Of a stretch of 64,000 nt of DNA, positions 1 to 11,880 are shown one piece after another; the first letter of the stretch is position 1, and every line of letters begins with the position of its first letter. The DNA is from Deinococcus sp. AB2017081 (GTDB taxonomy: Bacteria > Deinococcota > Deinococci > Deinococcales > Deinococcaceae): positions 792,501 through 856,500 of the forward strand of contig NZ_CP140098.1 of assembly GCF_034440735.1 (NCBI RefSeq), written 5' to 3'. A program made the position numbers and the translations under genes. Below the pieces are notes generated by a model, which was not told where the DNA came from, searched no databases, and worked only from the letters and a program-made list of their open reading frames with translations.

Positions 1-2
1 CC

Positions 3-263
3 ACCTACACCGATCCGCAGATGACCGGCCACGGCCCGGACGGGATCGGGCAGATGATCGGCGCGGCCCGCACGCAGCTCCCCGGCCTGAGCTTCCGTCT
101 GCGGGGCTCGGTCGAGACCCACCATGACACCATGCGCTTTTCCTGGGCGCTCGGCCCGGATGCGGACACTGCTGTTGCGGGGGGCACCGATGTCGTCGTG
201 CTGGACGGCGGGCGGATGCGGCAGATCATCGGCTTCATCGATTTCGCACCGGCCTCCGGCTGA
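3..263 (+). CDS. SnoaL-like / NTF2-fold protein, 3' part
   Basis: The reading frame is open from the window edge, so the 5' end of the gene lies outside. What is visible is about 86 C-terminal residues. The part reading GLSFRLRGSVETHHDTMRFSW, followed by a run of short beta-strand-like segments ending near GFIDFAP, resembles the end of SnoaL-like nuclear-transport-factor-2 domains, which are small cone-shaped pockets found in polyketide cyclases, isomerases and many uncharacterised proteins. No catalytic role can be assigned from a fragment. It converges on rnj, with a strong hairpin between the two. Confidence 0.6.
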   Translation, partial: TYTDPQMTGHGPDGIGQMIGAARTQLPGLSFRLRGSVETHHDTMRFSWALGPDADTAVAGGTDVVVLDGGRMRQIIGFIDFAPASG

Positions 264-277
264 GTCGGATCATGCGA

Positions 278-310
278 ACGCCGCCGCTCCAAACCTGGGA
301 GCGGCGGCGT
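278..310. terminator. Bidirectional terminator hairpin
   Basis: A perfect 13-bp inverted repeat (arms 278-290 and 298-310, loop AAACCTG) sits between the convergent SnoaL-like gene and rnj. There is no long T tract on either side, so it may work as a weak terminator or as a 3'-end-stabilising stem for both transcripts. Confidence 0.6.
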
Positions 311-324
311 AGGTCTGCTGATCT

Positions 325-1998
<1,674 letters not shown>

Positions 1999-2196
1999 GT
2001 GGTACTCCGTGTCCCCGGCCCGCCACAGCATGGCCAGGATGTCTTGAATGAGGCGGGTGGCCCAGACGGTGCGGCCAGGTGGTGCGGTTGTGTCGCTGAC
2101 CTTCACCCGGAGCGGGAAGGCAGACGCGGTCTGCCCAGGGTAGCACAGGGGTACGGAGTTGCCCCCCGGTGGGGTGCCCCGAGGTCTCACAGCAGA

Positions 2197-2235
2197 GTTC
2201 AGAGGCCGTGAGGAATGCCCTCACGGCCTCTGAAC
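2197..2235. repeat. Long perfect inverted repeat, 16-17 bp arms
   Basis: Arms GTTCAGAGGCCGTGAG (2197-2212) and CTCACGGCCTCTGAAC (2220-2235) are exact reverse complements, and a further G-C pair leaves a 5-nt loop. It lies about 200 bp upstream of the rnj start and has no T tract. It could be the terminator of a transcript I cannot see, a processing site or a mobile-repeat remnant. Confidence 0.75.
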
Positions 2236-2726
2236 CGAGCGGAGCGAGTCCCGGACAGGGCAGCGGCCTCCGTGGAGCCCTGGGGCATCATCACAGCCCC
2301 GGGGCGGAACTGAACACCGTTGTCAGGGGGACAGCACACCACAAGCGGCCTGTACTCACCGCAAGCATCCTGCCCAGTGATCCGCCAGGCTGACCGGGCT
2401 GACGTGACCGGAGGTGAGCCCACGTGTCCCCACCCTCAGACCATCCGGGAAATTCCACTGACGCGCCTGCGTCTCATGCCGAGACCGGTGAGGGCGTCGT
2501 TGCCCGGAGTGCGGCCATCCAGGCAGTGTTGCAAGTCGGTCGGTACGGGCCCGCTGCCGTTGAGGATGACCGGAGTGACCTGCTGGCTCCGCGCGAACTT
2601 GAGCTGGAGTGACATTGCGAACGGGCCATACATCACCGGTCGCCATGTGGTGGGTCTCTGGCTTCTTTCAAGGAGGTCACGGTAAGCCCTTGCAGCCAGG
2701 CAGACGGCTGTCGTCCCACCACAACG

Positions 2727-2750
2727 AAAACACCCCCGCTTTCGCGGAGG
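2727..2750 (-). terminator. Rho-independent terminator of tRNA-Glu
   Basis: On the minus strand, just 3' of the tRNA, a CCTCCGC/GCGGGGG stem with a GAAA tetraloop (one G-T pair) is followed by TGTTTT. Confidence 0.8.
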
Positions 2751-2756
2751 CGTTCA

Positions 2757-2844
<88 letters not shown>

Positions 2845-2920
2845 TTGTCGCGTTCGGCTCCTGGGGTCAGGGGCGTTCCGCGGACTGCCTTTCAAGGGGC
2901 ACCGTTTCCGGCACCACAGA

Positions 2921-2949
2921 ACTGTACAGGTGAGGACGCATTCCGTCAA
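2921..2949 (-). promoter_or_regulatory. Promoter of tRNA-Glu
   Basis: On the minus strand, TTGACG (complement of 2944-2949) is separated by exactly 17 nt from TACAGT (complement of 2921-2926). This is a near-consensus vegetative promoter, leaving a leader of roughly 80 nt before the tRNA. Confidence 0.8.
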
Positions 2950-3009
2950 TAGGACAACCGGCCCAGGGACGGACGTGCCCGGCTCACTCCGGCCAGGGCC
3001 GGGCGGCAC

Positions 3010-3015
3010 TAGACT
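3010..3015 (+). promoter_or_regulatory. -10 box TAGACT upstream of dnaX
   Basis: TAGACT lies 6 nt before a GTG at 3022, the same geometry as the leaderless promoters elsewhere in the window. It is the best candidate promoter for dnaX. Confidence 0.6.
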
Positions 3016-3021
3016 GGGCAG

Positions 3022-3146
3022 GTGACCCAGGCCGCAGGCTGGAACCATCCAGACGCCACCCACAGGACGCAGGCCCAGGCGTCCGCTTCCGTCTGTCGGC
3101 CCTCTGCCACCTGCCACCTGCCATCTGCACCCCACAGGGACACCCC

Positions 3147-3150
<4 letters not shown>
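3022..3150 (+). CDS. Possible leaderless 42-residue upstream ORF of dnaX
   Basis: A GTG sits 6 nt after the -10 box TAGACT and opens a 42-codon frame whose TGA stop (3148-3150) overlaps the dnaX GTG start in a GTGA junction. The product is rich in Ala, Thr, His and Pro and resembles nothing I know. If translated, it would couple dnaX translation to its own termination. The alternative is that GTG is simply near the 5' end of an untranslated dnaX leader. Support comes only from position, not from protein similarity. Confidence 0.35.
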
Positions 3151-5429
<2,279 letters not shown>

Positions 5430-5472
5430 CCGGCTGACCTGCAGCATTCACGTTCCCGCCAGACCCATGCGC

Positions 5473-5478
5473 TAGCCT
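5473..5478 (+). promoter_or_regulatory. -10 box TAGCCT, glycoside hydrolase gene
   Basis: TAGCCT lies 12 nt before the ATG at 5491, implying a leader of only a few nucleotides. No good ribosome site is present. Confidence 0.4.
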
Positions 5479-5490
5479 GCGCCCCAGCCC

Positions 5491-7029
5491 ATGACCCACC
5501 CCGCCCTGCGCCGCGCGCTGCTCTGTGCCCTGCTGCTGACCGGGAGCGGGCTGTCGCAGGAGATCCCGCCGTCCCCACGCCCCGCCGCGCCCGCACCGCT
5601 GCCATCCAGCACCCTGCGCGGCCTGTGGATCGATGCCTTCGGGCCGGGTCTGAAGACCCGTGCCCAGGCGCAGCGCACCGTGGACGACGCCGTCCGGATG
5701 GGCGTGAACACGCTGTTCGTGCAGGCCGTGCGGCGCGGCGACTGCCTGTGCCTGAAGTCCACGTACCCGCCGGTGACCGATCCCGATCTGGAGAAGAACT
5801 TCGACCCGCTGGCGGTCATGGTGAAGCTCGGGCATGCCCGGGGGCTGCGGGTGATCGCGTGGGTCAGCGTGACCGGGGCCTTCAACACCAATGCGCCGAA
5901 CACCGATCCCCGCCACGTGTTCCGCACGCACGGCCCGGACGCCGGGGCGCAGTCGTGGATGGCCCGCCGCCCGGACGGCACGTGGCAGGAGGGCCGCGAC
6001 GGCTGGCTGGACGTCGGGCTGCCGGCCGTGCAGGACTACGTCACGCAGGGGATGGTCAGCCTGGTGCGGAACTACGCGGTGGACGGCGTGCAGCTCGACC
6101 GGATCCGCTACCCCGACGGCGACGTGTGGGGCTACGACCCCCGCGTGCTCACCCGCTACCGCGCCGAGACGGGAGCGATTGGCACGCCCGCCGTGGACGA
6201 TCCCGCGTGGGCGGACTGGAAGCGCCAGCAGGTCACGAACCTCGTGCGGCGGGTGGCGCTGGAGGTCAAGGCGGTGCGCTCCAGCGCGTGGATCAGCGCG
6301 GCGACCATCACGTACCTGGAGCCGCCGCGCGCGGGCGATCTGGTGTCGTTCCGGCGCACCCGCACGTACTGGGACGTCCTGCAGGACTGGCCCACCTGGA
6401 TGAACGAGGGCCTGCTCGACCTGAACGTCCTGATGAACTACAAGCGCGACACGATCGAGTCGCAGGGCGCGTGGTTCGACGGCTGGAACACGTTTGCGCA
6501 GAGCATGAGCGCGCGGCCCGACGGCGAGCGGGCGCGGGTCGCGGCGGGCAGCGCCATGTACCTGAACGCGCCGGAGGTCACAGCTGCTCAGGCCCAGCGG
6601 GCGGTGGCCGCCGGCCTGGGCTGGGTGGGCTACTCGTACCGCACGCCGACTGCCGCCGTGTACGGCGAGCGCGAGACCGGTGCCCAGGGTCTGGAGACGG
6701 TGCGGCGCGTGCTGACCGCGCCCGGCGCGGCGCTGGCCGTGCCCGCGCCCTGGACGGACGCGCCGCCCACCGTGCGCGGCGTGCTGGGCCGCGTGACGGG
6801 AACGCCCGTGCCCGGTGGGCGCAGCGTCGAGGCGTGGCAGGGTGGCCGTCTGGTCGCCCGCGCAGTGACCGACGGCAACGGCTATTACGGCTTCGCGACC
6901 CTGCCGGCCGGCCCGGTCGAGGTGCGGGTCAGCGGCCAGCGCTGGGCCGACCGGGTGCCGGTGCGCGGGGTGGTGCGGCTCCCCGATCTGCTGCTCAGGA
7001 ACGCCGCCACGGGTTCGGCGTCTCCCTGA
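5491..7029 (+). CDS. Secreted GHL10-type glycoside hydrolase (DUF187 family)
   Basis: 512 residues with an N-terminal signal sequence (about residues 1-22), then a TIM-barrel-like domain of the glycosyl-hydrolase-like 10 family. Characteristic pieces are LRGLWIDAFGPG near the start of the mature protein, GVNTLFVQAVRRGD, the strand RVIAWVSV, and GVQLDRIRYP, where family members carry acidic active-site residues. The last 90 residues form a carboxypeptidase-regulatory-like or beta-sandwich module (VTDGNGYYGFATLPAGPVEV). Members are thought to act on envelope or exported polysaccharide, but the substrate here is unknown. It is a single gene downstream of dnaX, with dnaX ending 61 bp before it. 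Confidence 0.8.
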   Translation: MTHPALRRALLCALLLTGSGLSQEIPPSPRPAAPAPLPSSTLRGLWIDAFGPGLKTRAQAQRTVDDAVRMGVNTLFVQAVRRGDCLCLKSTYPPVTDPDLEKNFDPLAVMVKLGHARGLRVIAWVSVTGAFNTNAPNTDPRHVFRTHGPDAGAQSWMARRPDGTWQEGRDGWLDVGLPAVQDYVTQGMVSLVRNYAVDGVQLDRIRYPDGDVWGYDPRVLTRYRAETGAIGTPAVDDPAWADWKRQQVTNLVRRVALEVKAVRSSAWISAATITYLEPPRAGDLVSFRRTRTYWDVLQDWPTWMNEGLLDLNVLMNYKRDTIESQGAWFDGWNTFAQSMSARPDGERARVAAGSAMYLNAPEVTAAQAQRAVAAGLGWVGYSYRTPTAAVYGERETGAQGLETVRRVLTAPGAALAVPAPWTDAPPTVRGVLGRVTGTPVPGGRSVEAWQGGRLVARAVTDGNGYYGFATLPAGPVEVRVSGQRWADRVPVRGVVRLPDLLLRNAATGSASP

Positions 7030-7038
7030 ACACCCCGG

Positions 7039-8046
7039 TCACGCCGTGCTGCGGATGACCAGACGCGGCTCGAAGCGGCGCGCGCGCGCCGGCCCCTTGA
7101 AGCCGCTCAGGCGCGTGAGGAGCAGCTGGGCGGCCTCGTAGCCCATGCTCTCGACCGGCTGGTGCAGGGTCGTCAGGCCCCGCGCCGCAGCCCACGGCTG
7201 GTCGTCGAACCCGATGATCCGCACGTCGCGGCCGGGAACCAGACCACGGGCACTGACCTCGTCCAGCAGTGCTCCGGCCAGCAGATCCGCCGAGGCGAAG
7301 ACCGTGCAGGGCAACCCGTCTGGCGTGGCCTGGGCGTCGTCGAGCAGGGAGGAGGCCGTGTTGCGGGCGGCCAGGGTATCGAAGCTGGACGTGAACTCGG
7401 CCTGTACCGGCCGGCCCGCCGTGGACAGCGCGCCCAGGAAGCCGGCGCGGCGATCCTCGAACACGCGGGTGGTGAAGAGCTGATCGAGTTCCGTCTCGAC
7501 CCAGATGGCGTACAGCGGGCCGGGCAGGGACGTGGCGTATTCGCCGGCCAGCCGCCCGCCGACCACGTTGTCCATGTACGAGCAGTCCACGTTGTCGGCA
7601 TGTGCGTCGACGAGCACGGTGGGCTGCTGGGTGCGCAGGCGGCGCTCGTGGAACATCTGGGTCAGGTTGTAGGTCGCCATGACCAGGCCGTCGGCCTGAT
7701 ACGCGAGGGTGTGCGAGCCCAGGTAGCGCTCCAGCCGGGAGCGGTCGAGCAGCGGGAAGATCGCCACGTCGTAGCGGGCCTCCTGGAACGCGCTCTCCAG
7801 GCCGTCCATCAGGCGGGCATAGAACTCGGTGGTCAGCACCGGCAGCAGCACGCTGATGGTGTAGCTCTTGCCGCCGGCGATCCGGCGGGCGTGCGGGTTG
7901 GGCGTGTAGTCCAGGTCGGCAATGGCTCGCAGGACGGTTTCACGGGTCGCGCCCTTGACGGCGGCATGGTTGTTCAGCACGCGCGACACGGTGCCGACAC
8001 CGACACCGGCCTGACGGGCCACATCCTGGATGGTGGGTTTACGCAT
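7039..8046 (-). CDS. LacI-family transcriptional regulator
   Basis: 335 residues. The N-terminal helix-turn-helix TIQDVARQAGVGVGTVSRVLN (about residues 5-25) is classic LacI/GalR, followed by a hinge (ARRIAGGKS) and a periplasmic-binding-protein-like sensor domain. The ATG at 8046 begins MRKPTIQDVA, the usual LacI start; upstream in-frame sequence is not family-like. An inverted repeat GTGGAA-N5-TTCCAC lies 27 bp upstream, suggesting autoregulation. The regulated sugar genes are not obvious: the neighbour on one side is a glycoside hydrolase (convergent), on the other the divergent copper module. Confidence 0.9.
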   Translation of the reverse strand: MRKPTIQDVARQAGVGVGTVSRVLNNHAAVKGATRETVLRAIADLDYTPNPHARRIAGGKSYTISVLLPVLTTEFYARLMDGLESAFQEARYDVAIFPLLDRSRLERYLGSHTLAYQADGLVMATYNLTQMFHERRLRTQQPTVLVDAHADNVDCSYMDNVVGGRLAGEYATSLPGPLYAIWVETELDQLFTTRVFEDRRAGFLGALSTAGRPVQAEFTSSFDTLAARNTASSLLDDAQATPDGLPCTVFASADLLAGALLDEVSARGLVPGRDVRIIGFDDQPWAAARGLTTLHQPVESMGYEAAQLLLTRLSGFKGPARARRFEPRLVIRSTA

Positions 8047-8072
8047 GATTTCTGTGCAGGATACCCCGGATG

Positions 8073-8089
8073 GTGGAAGCGGGTTCCAC
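8073..8089. promoter_or_regulatory. Candidate LacI-type operator
   Basis: Perfect inverted repeat GTGGAA-GCGGG-TTCCAC just upstream of the lacI-type gene, covering the region upstream of a likely -10 box (TATCCT, minus strand, 8058-8063). Position fits autoregulation. Confidence 0.5.
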
Positions 8090-8211
8090 GGCTGGTCAGA
8101 TGGGGGTGGCGCCGGGCGGGATCGGTGCAGAGCGCCCGCCACCCGCACACGGCGGCGGAGCGTGCGCAGGGCCGCCCGGGTCAGGGGACAATCCGGCCCC
8201 CGGCCCGCGCC

Positions 8212-8217
8212 TAGACT
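8212..8217 (+). promoter_or_regulatory. -10 box TAGACT, copper module
   Basis: TAGACT lies about 50 nt before the PCuAC start at 8269. The intervening leader can form a GGGGGC/GCCCCC hairpin and carries a GAGGAG ribosome site, so this unit is probably not leaderless. Confidence 0.4.
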
Positions 8218-8268
8218 GCGGACGCTTGCCGGCTGGGGGCAACGGTGCCCCCGAGGAGTTGCCAGTCC

Positions 8269-8763
8269 ATGTCCCACTTCCATGTTCCGCGTCGTCCTGT
8301 CCGTGCCCTGCTGCTGGGGCTGGCTGTGCTGGCCGCCCCTGCGCTGGCCCATACGGCCCACCACCCCGTACCGGTGCCCAATCCGGGCGCGGCGCCGCTG
8401 GCCCTGAAGGCCACGCAGGCCCGCGTGGTGTCGGTGCCGCCCACGATCACCGAGACCAGCATGTTCGTCACGCTGGCCAACGCCGGGACGACGCCCGTCG
8501 TCCTGACCGGCGTGCGCTCCCCGCTGGCGGCCCACGCCATGCTGATGCAGACCGTCACGGACGCTCGGGGCGTGACCGGAATGACGGCCACCCCCACCCT
8601 GACGGTGCCTGCCCGCCGTACCCTGACCCTGAGCGCCGCCGGGCCGCACGTCATGCTGATGGGCCTGAAACGCGCCCTGAAGCCCGGCGAGACCGTGCCC
8701 GTGATCCTGAGTGACCGCGCCGGGCGGACGCTGACCGTCCGGGCCACCGTGTGGAAACCCTGA
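8269..8763 (+). CDS. Periplasmic copper chaperone, PCu(A)C family
   Basis: 164 residues with a signal sequence ending near ALAHTAHH. The PCuAC copper-binding pattern of His and Met is visible as HAMLMQT, a later GMTA region, and GPHVMLMGL. Family members carry Cu(I) in the periplasm and deliver it to the CuA centre of cytochrome oxidase, together with Sco. The ATG at 8269 is chosen because GAGGAG lies 10 nt upstream and the signal peptide begins shortly after it. It is followed by sco after 4 nt and then by ctaG, so the three form one copper-delivery operon. Confidence 0.88.
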   Translation: MSHFHVPRRPVRALLLGLAVLAAPALAHTAHHPVPVPNPGAAPLALKATQARVVSVPPTITETSMFVTLANAGTTPVVLTGVRSPLAAHAMLMQTVTDARGVTGMTATPTLTVPARRTLTLSAAGPHVMLMGLKRALKPGETVPVILSDRAGRTLTVRATVWKP

Positions 8764-8767
8764 GCCC

Positions 8768-9421
8768 ATGACCGACGTCACGCCCGTCCTGGAGCCCGCC
8801 GTGCCCCGCCGGCCGTGGTACGTCTCGGCGCTGCTGGCGGCCGTGGGCGTGACCTTGCTGCTGCTGGCGGCGTGGGCCTATGCCCGTTGGCAGAGTCCAT
8901 ACCCGTTCTACGGCACGGCGTACCGGGGTGCGGCGGCCGTGCCCCTGAGCGGCACCGCGCAGGACGGGCAACCCTACACCTTCACGCCGGGCACCGGCGG
9001 TCAGACCACGGCGCTGTTCTTCGGCTTCACGCACTGCGCCACCATCTGCCCGCTGACCCTGTCGTACCTGAACAAGGTCCGTCAGGCCCTGCCGGAGGGG
9101 CAGCGCCGGAACTTCCAGGTGCTGTTCGTGAGCATCGACCCGGCCCGCGACACACCGCAGCGCCTGGGCGAGTACGTGTCGTACTTCGGCAGCGGCACCG
9201 GCCTGCGTATGGCCGAGCCTGCGCTGGGCCAGGCCGCCCGTGCCTACGGGGTCGCGTACCAGAAGGCCGATGTCCAGGGGGCCGAGTACCAGATGAACCA
9301 CACGACCGCCACGTACCTGGTCGACGCGGCCGGCAGGATCCGCGTGCTGTGGGACTACACCCAGCTCCCCGAGGTGTCCCGCGTCCTGGCCGACGTGCAG
9401 TACGTCATGGAGCACCCGTGA
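8768..9421 (+). CDS. Sco1/SenC-family copper chaperone
   Basis: 217 residues. One membrane anchor (about 19-38) is followed by a thioredoxin-like domain with the copper/thiol motif C90-ATI-C94 and the conserved histidine H178 in NHTTATYLVD. Sco proteins metallate, or reduce the cysteines of, the CuA site in cytochrome oxidase subunit II. It starts 4 nt after the PCuAC gene, and its stop overlaps the GTG start of the next gene, so the three genes are very probably co-transcribed and translationally coupled. Confidence 0.93.
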   Translation: MTDVTPVLEPAVPRRPWYVSALLAAVGVTLLLLAAWAYARWQSPYPFYGTAYRGAAAVPLSGTAQDGQPYTFTPGTGGQTTALFFGFTHCATICPLTLSYLNKVRQALPEGQRRNFQVLFVSIDPARDTPQRLGEYVSYFGSGTGLRMAEPALGQAARAYGVAYQKADVQGAEYQMNHTTATYLVDAAGRIRVLWDYTQLPEVSRVLADVQYVMEHP

Positions 9422-10242
9422 GCGCGCCGTCCGGCGGGATCGACCTGAATCCCACGCTGGCCGATCTGCTGACCCTGCACGTACAGCCCGCGCTCCTGCT
9501 CCCCACGCTGGTGGTGGGCGCGTGGTACGGCTGGCGCTTCATGCAGGCGCAGCGCACGCCGCAGGGCCGGACCCGCTGGCCGCTGTGGCGGGCCGCGCTG
9601 TTCGCACTGGGCTGGGTGCTGCTGCTCCTGACCACCCAGAGCCGCGCCGCAACCCTGACCCAGAGCAGCATGGCGCTGTACATGACCCGCCTGATGCTCC
9701 TGGCCGAGGTCGTGCCGCCCCTGCTGGTGCTGGGCATTCCACGTGGGGTGGCCCTCGACCCCCGGCGCGGCGTGGGGCGGGTGCTGAACGTGCTGCTCGA
9801 TCCGTGGCTGGCGCTGGCGGTGTGGACGGCGGTGATCATCTTCTGGAACGTCCCGGCGGGCTTCAATGCGTCCGTGGTCGCCAACACCGCTGCCGCCCTG
9901 CTGCCGGGGCTGTACCTGCTGAGCAGCCTGCTGGTGTGGTCGGTCATCCTGCGCCCCCTGCCCGCCGTGCAGCCCGCCACGATCGGCTCTCGCGGGTGGT
10001 TCGGCCTGCTGGCGGCGCTGCCCATGATGGCGGTCGCGTCGGTGTGGCTGTACTCGCCGCGCGTGCTGTACCAGCCCTTCGTGAACGCCCTGTGCCTGTG
10101 GAACCTGACGCCGCTGCAGAACCAGCAGATCTCCGGGTGGATCATGATGCTCGCCGGCCTGCCCGCGCTGGCCCTGGCGTTCATCCAGCTGTTCCAGTGG
10201 CTGGTCAGCCTGACCGAGCAGCAGGACCTGCCGCCCGCGTGA
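9418..10242 (+). CDS. ctaG: CtaG-family cytochrome c oxidase assembly membrane protein
   Basis: 274 residues with about seven hydrophobic segments and the caa3-type CtaG features (HVQPALLLPTLVVGAWYGWRF, LLLAEVVPPLLVLGIPRG, PLQNQQISGWIMMLAGLPALALAF). This Bacillus/Thermus-type CtaG is required for CuA-containing caa3 oxidase assembly and is unrelated to the proteobacterial Cox11. The GTG start overlaps the sco stop (GTGA). Context with PCuAC and Sco fits copper-centre assembly. Confidence 0.88.
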   Translation: MSAPSGGIDLNPTLADLLTLHVQPALLLPTLVVGAWYGWRFMQAQRTPQGRTRWPLWRAALFALGWVLLLLTTQSRAATLTQSSMALYMTRLMLLAEVVPPLLVLGIPRGVALDPRRGVGRVLNVLLDPWLALAVWTAVIIFWNVPAGFNASVVANTAAALLPGLYLLSSLLVWSVILRPLPAVQPATIGSRGWFGLLAALPMMAVASVWLYSPRVLYQPFVNALCLWNLTPLQNQQISGWIMMLAGLPALALAFIQLFQWLVSLTEQQDLPPA

Positions 10243-10264
10243 CGGTCAGCGCCACCCCCAGGCC

Positions 10265-10270
10265 TAGAAT
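10265..10270 (+). promoter_or_regulatory. -10 box TAGAAT
   Basis: TAGAAT lies 9 nt before the ATG at 10280; the same box and spacing precede the site-2 protease gene at 45907. Confidence 0.5.
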
Positions 10271-10279
10271 GCCCGGCAT

Positions 10280-11215
10280 ATGACGTCTGTCCTCGATGGC
10301 TGGCAGCCCGCTCCCGCCGGATACAAGCACGTGGTCAGCGTGTCCCTGGGCAGCAGCAAGCGCAACGCCCGCGAGGAGGTCACGGTGCTCGGCCAGCCGT
10401 TCATCCTTGAACGGATCGGCACCGACGCCGACGCGAAGAGGGCCGCCGCCATGTTCACCGAACTCGACGGCCGGGTCGACGCCTTCGGACTGGGCGGGGC
10501 CGACCTGTACGTGATCGCGGACGGCAAGCGGTACATGTTCGGCAACATCCGGAAGCTCGTGGCGGGCGCGAGGATCACACCGGTGCTCGACGGCAGCGGC
10601 CTGAAGAACACCCTGGAACGCGACGCCATCGCGCAGCTCGATCCCGTGCTGAACTGGCGGTCGCAGAAAGTCCTGATGGTATCGGCGGTCGACCGCTTCG
10701 GCATGGCCGAGGCGCTGTCGCAGGCGGGCGCGGATGTCGTATACGGTGATCTGGTGTTCGGGCTGAACATCGACCGCCCGCTGCGCTCCCTGACCTCGCT
10801 GCGCCGCGTCGCCAAGCTGGTGCTGCCGGTCATCACCAAGCTGCCGCAGGACTGGTTCTACCCGACCGGCGCGAAGCAGGAGACCAGCGTGCAGGGCAAC
10901 GGCACGAAATACTACGCCTGGGCCGACGTGATCGCCGGCGACACCCACTACGCCAAGCGCTACGCCCCGACCGACCTGACCGGCAAGACCATCCTGACCC
11001 AGACCATCACCGAGGCCGACCGCGGGTGGATGAAGGATCGGGGCGTCGCGAGACTCATCACGACCACGCCCCGCATGGGCTCCCGCAACTTCGCCACGAA
11101 CGTGCTGGAGGCATTCTTCGTCGCCCTGAGTGGCAAGAAGGCGGCCCTGACCGAGGCCGAATATCTGGACTACATCCGGCAGGTGGGCTTCCGGCCGGAG
11201 ATCAACGAGCTGTAG
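10280..11215 (+). CDS. Conserved protein, sometimes labelled quinate 5-dehydrogenase
   Basis: 311 residues, no signal sequence, no membrane segments. The middle contains a Rossmann-like strand-helix stretch (KVLMVSAVDRFGMAEALSQAGADVVYGD). The protein looks well conserved in composition and reading frame. I recall Deinococcus homologues being called quinate 5-dehydrogenase, but I see no classical shikimate/quinate dehydrogenase motif, so the enzymatic name should be treated as unproven. It stands alone between ctaG and xpt. Confidence 0.65.
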   Translation: MTSVLDGWQPAPAGYKHVVSVSLGSSKRNAREEVTVLGQPFILERIGTDADAKRAAAMFTELDGRVDAFGLGGADLYVIADGKRYMFGNIRKLVAGARITPVLDGSGLKNTLERDAIAQLDPVLNWRSQKVLMVSAVDRFGMAEALSQAGADVVYGDLVFGLNIDRPLRSLTSLRRVAKLVLPVITKLPQDWFYPTGAKQETSVQGNGTKYYAWADVIAGDTHYAKRYAPTDLTGKTILTQTITEADRGWMKDRGVARLITTTPRMGSRNFATNVLEAFFVALSGKKAALTEAEYLDYIRQVGFRPEINEL

Positions 11216-11279
11216 GAGGCTGTGGGCTCTGAGGGGTGAGGGTTCCGGGCACTGCCCCCGTGCGGCCAGCCCATCCCGC

Positions 11280-11285
11280 TACACT
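11280..11285 (+). promoter_or_regulatory. -10 box TACACT, leaderless xpt
   Basis: TACACT ends 7 nt before the ATG at 11293; no ribosome site is present. A purine riboswitch is excluded because there is no leader. Confidence 0.7.
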
Positions 11286-11292
11286 CGCCGCC

Positions 11293-11874
11293 ATGGACTC
11301 TCTGGTGCAGGCAATCCGGGAACAGGGCGTGATCCTGCCCGGCGGTTTTCTGAAAGTGGACGGGCTGGTCAACCACCAGCTGCTGCCCCGCCTGACCCGC
11401 GAGATGGGCGTCCGCTTCGCGCAGCACTTCGCGCCGCTCCGGCCGAACAAGGTGCTCACCATCGAGGTGAGCGGTATCGCGCCTGCCATCGCCGCCGCCA
11501 TGGAACTGGATGTGCCGATGGTCTATGCCCGCAAGAAAAAGCCCCTGACCATGAAGGAACCGGCCTTCACGGCGTCGTCGGTCAGCCGCACCAAGGGGGG
11601 GAATGTCGACCTGTTCATCTCCTCCGAGTTCCTCGGGCCGGATGACCGGGTGATCGTGATCGACGACTTCCTGGCGTCAGGCGGCACCCTGCGCGCCCTG
11701 ACCGGCATGATCGAGCTGAGCGGCGCGACCCTGCTGGGCCTGGGCTGCGTGGTGGAGAAGGAATTCGAGAAGGGCCGCGAGCACCTGGCTGACCTGAACG
11801 TGCCGATCCACACGCTGGCGAACATCGTCCGCATGAGCGAAGCCGAGGGCATCGTGGTGGTGGCGGGGCAGTAG
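11293..11874 (+). CDS. xpt: Xanthine phosphoribosyltransferase
   Basis: 193 residues, the normal length for Xpt. The PRPP-binding motif is [13 protein letters not shown], and [15 protein letters not shown] sequence ([10 protein letters not shown]) is typical of the type that converts xanthine plus PRPP to XMP for purine salvage. The ATG at 11293 fits both the homology ([23 protein letters not shown]) and the leaderless promoter 7 nt upstream; an in-frame extension to 11236 is not supported. It converges on the phosphodiesterase-like gene, with only a few bases between stops. Confidence 0.93.
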   Translation: MDSLVQAIREQGVILPGGFLKVDGLVNHQLLPRLTREMGVRFAQHFAPLRPNKVLTIEVSGIAPAIAAAMELDVPMVYARKKKPLTMKEPAFTASSVSRTKGGNVDLFISSEFLGPDDRVIVIDDFLASGGTLRALTGMIELSGATLLGLGCVVEKEFEKGREHLADLNVPIHTLANIVRMSEAEGIVVVAGQ

Positions 11875-11880
11875 GGGAGG

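Noticed and set aside
1999..2190. A 64-residue N-terminal extension of RNase J
   Set aside because: The extension does not resemble RNase J, and a good ribosome site sits before the internal ATG at 1998.
11216..11292. A purine riboswitch upstream of xpt
   Set aside because: The -10 box lies 7 nt before the start codon, leaving no leader to fold.
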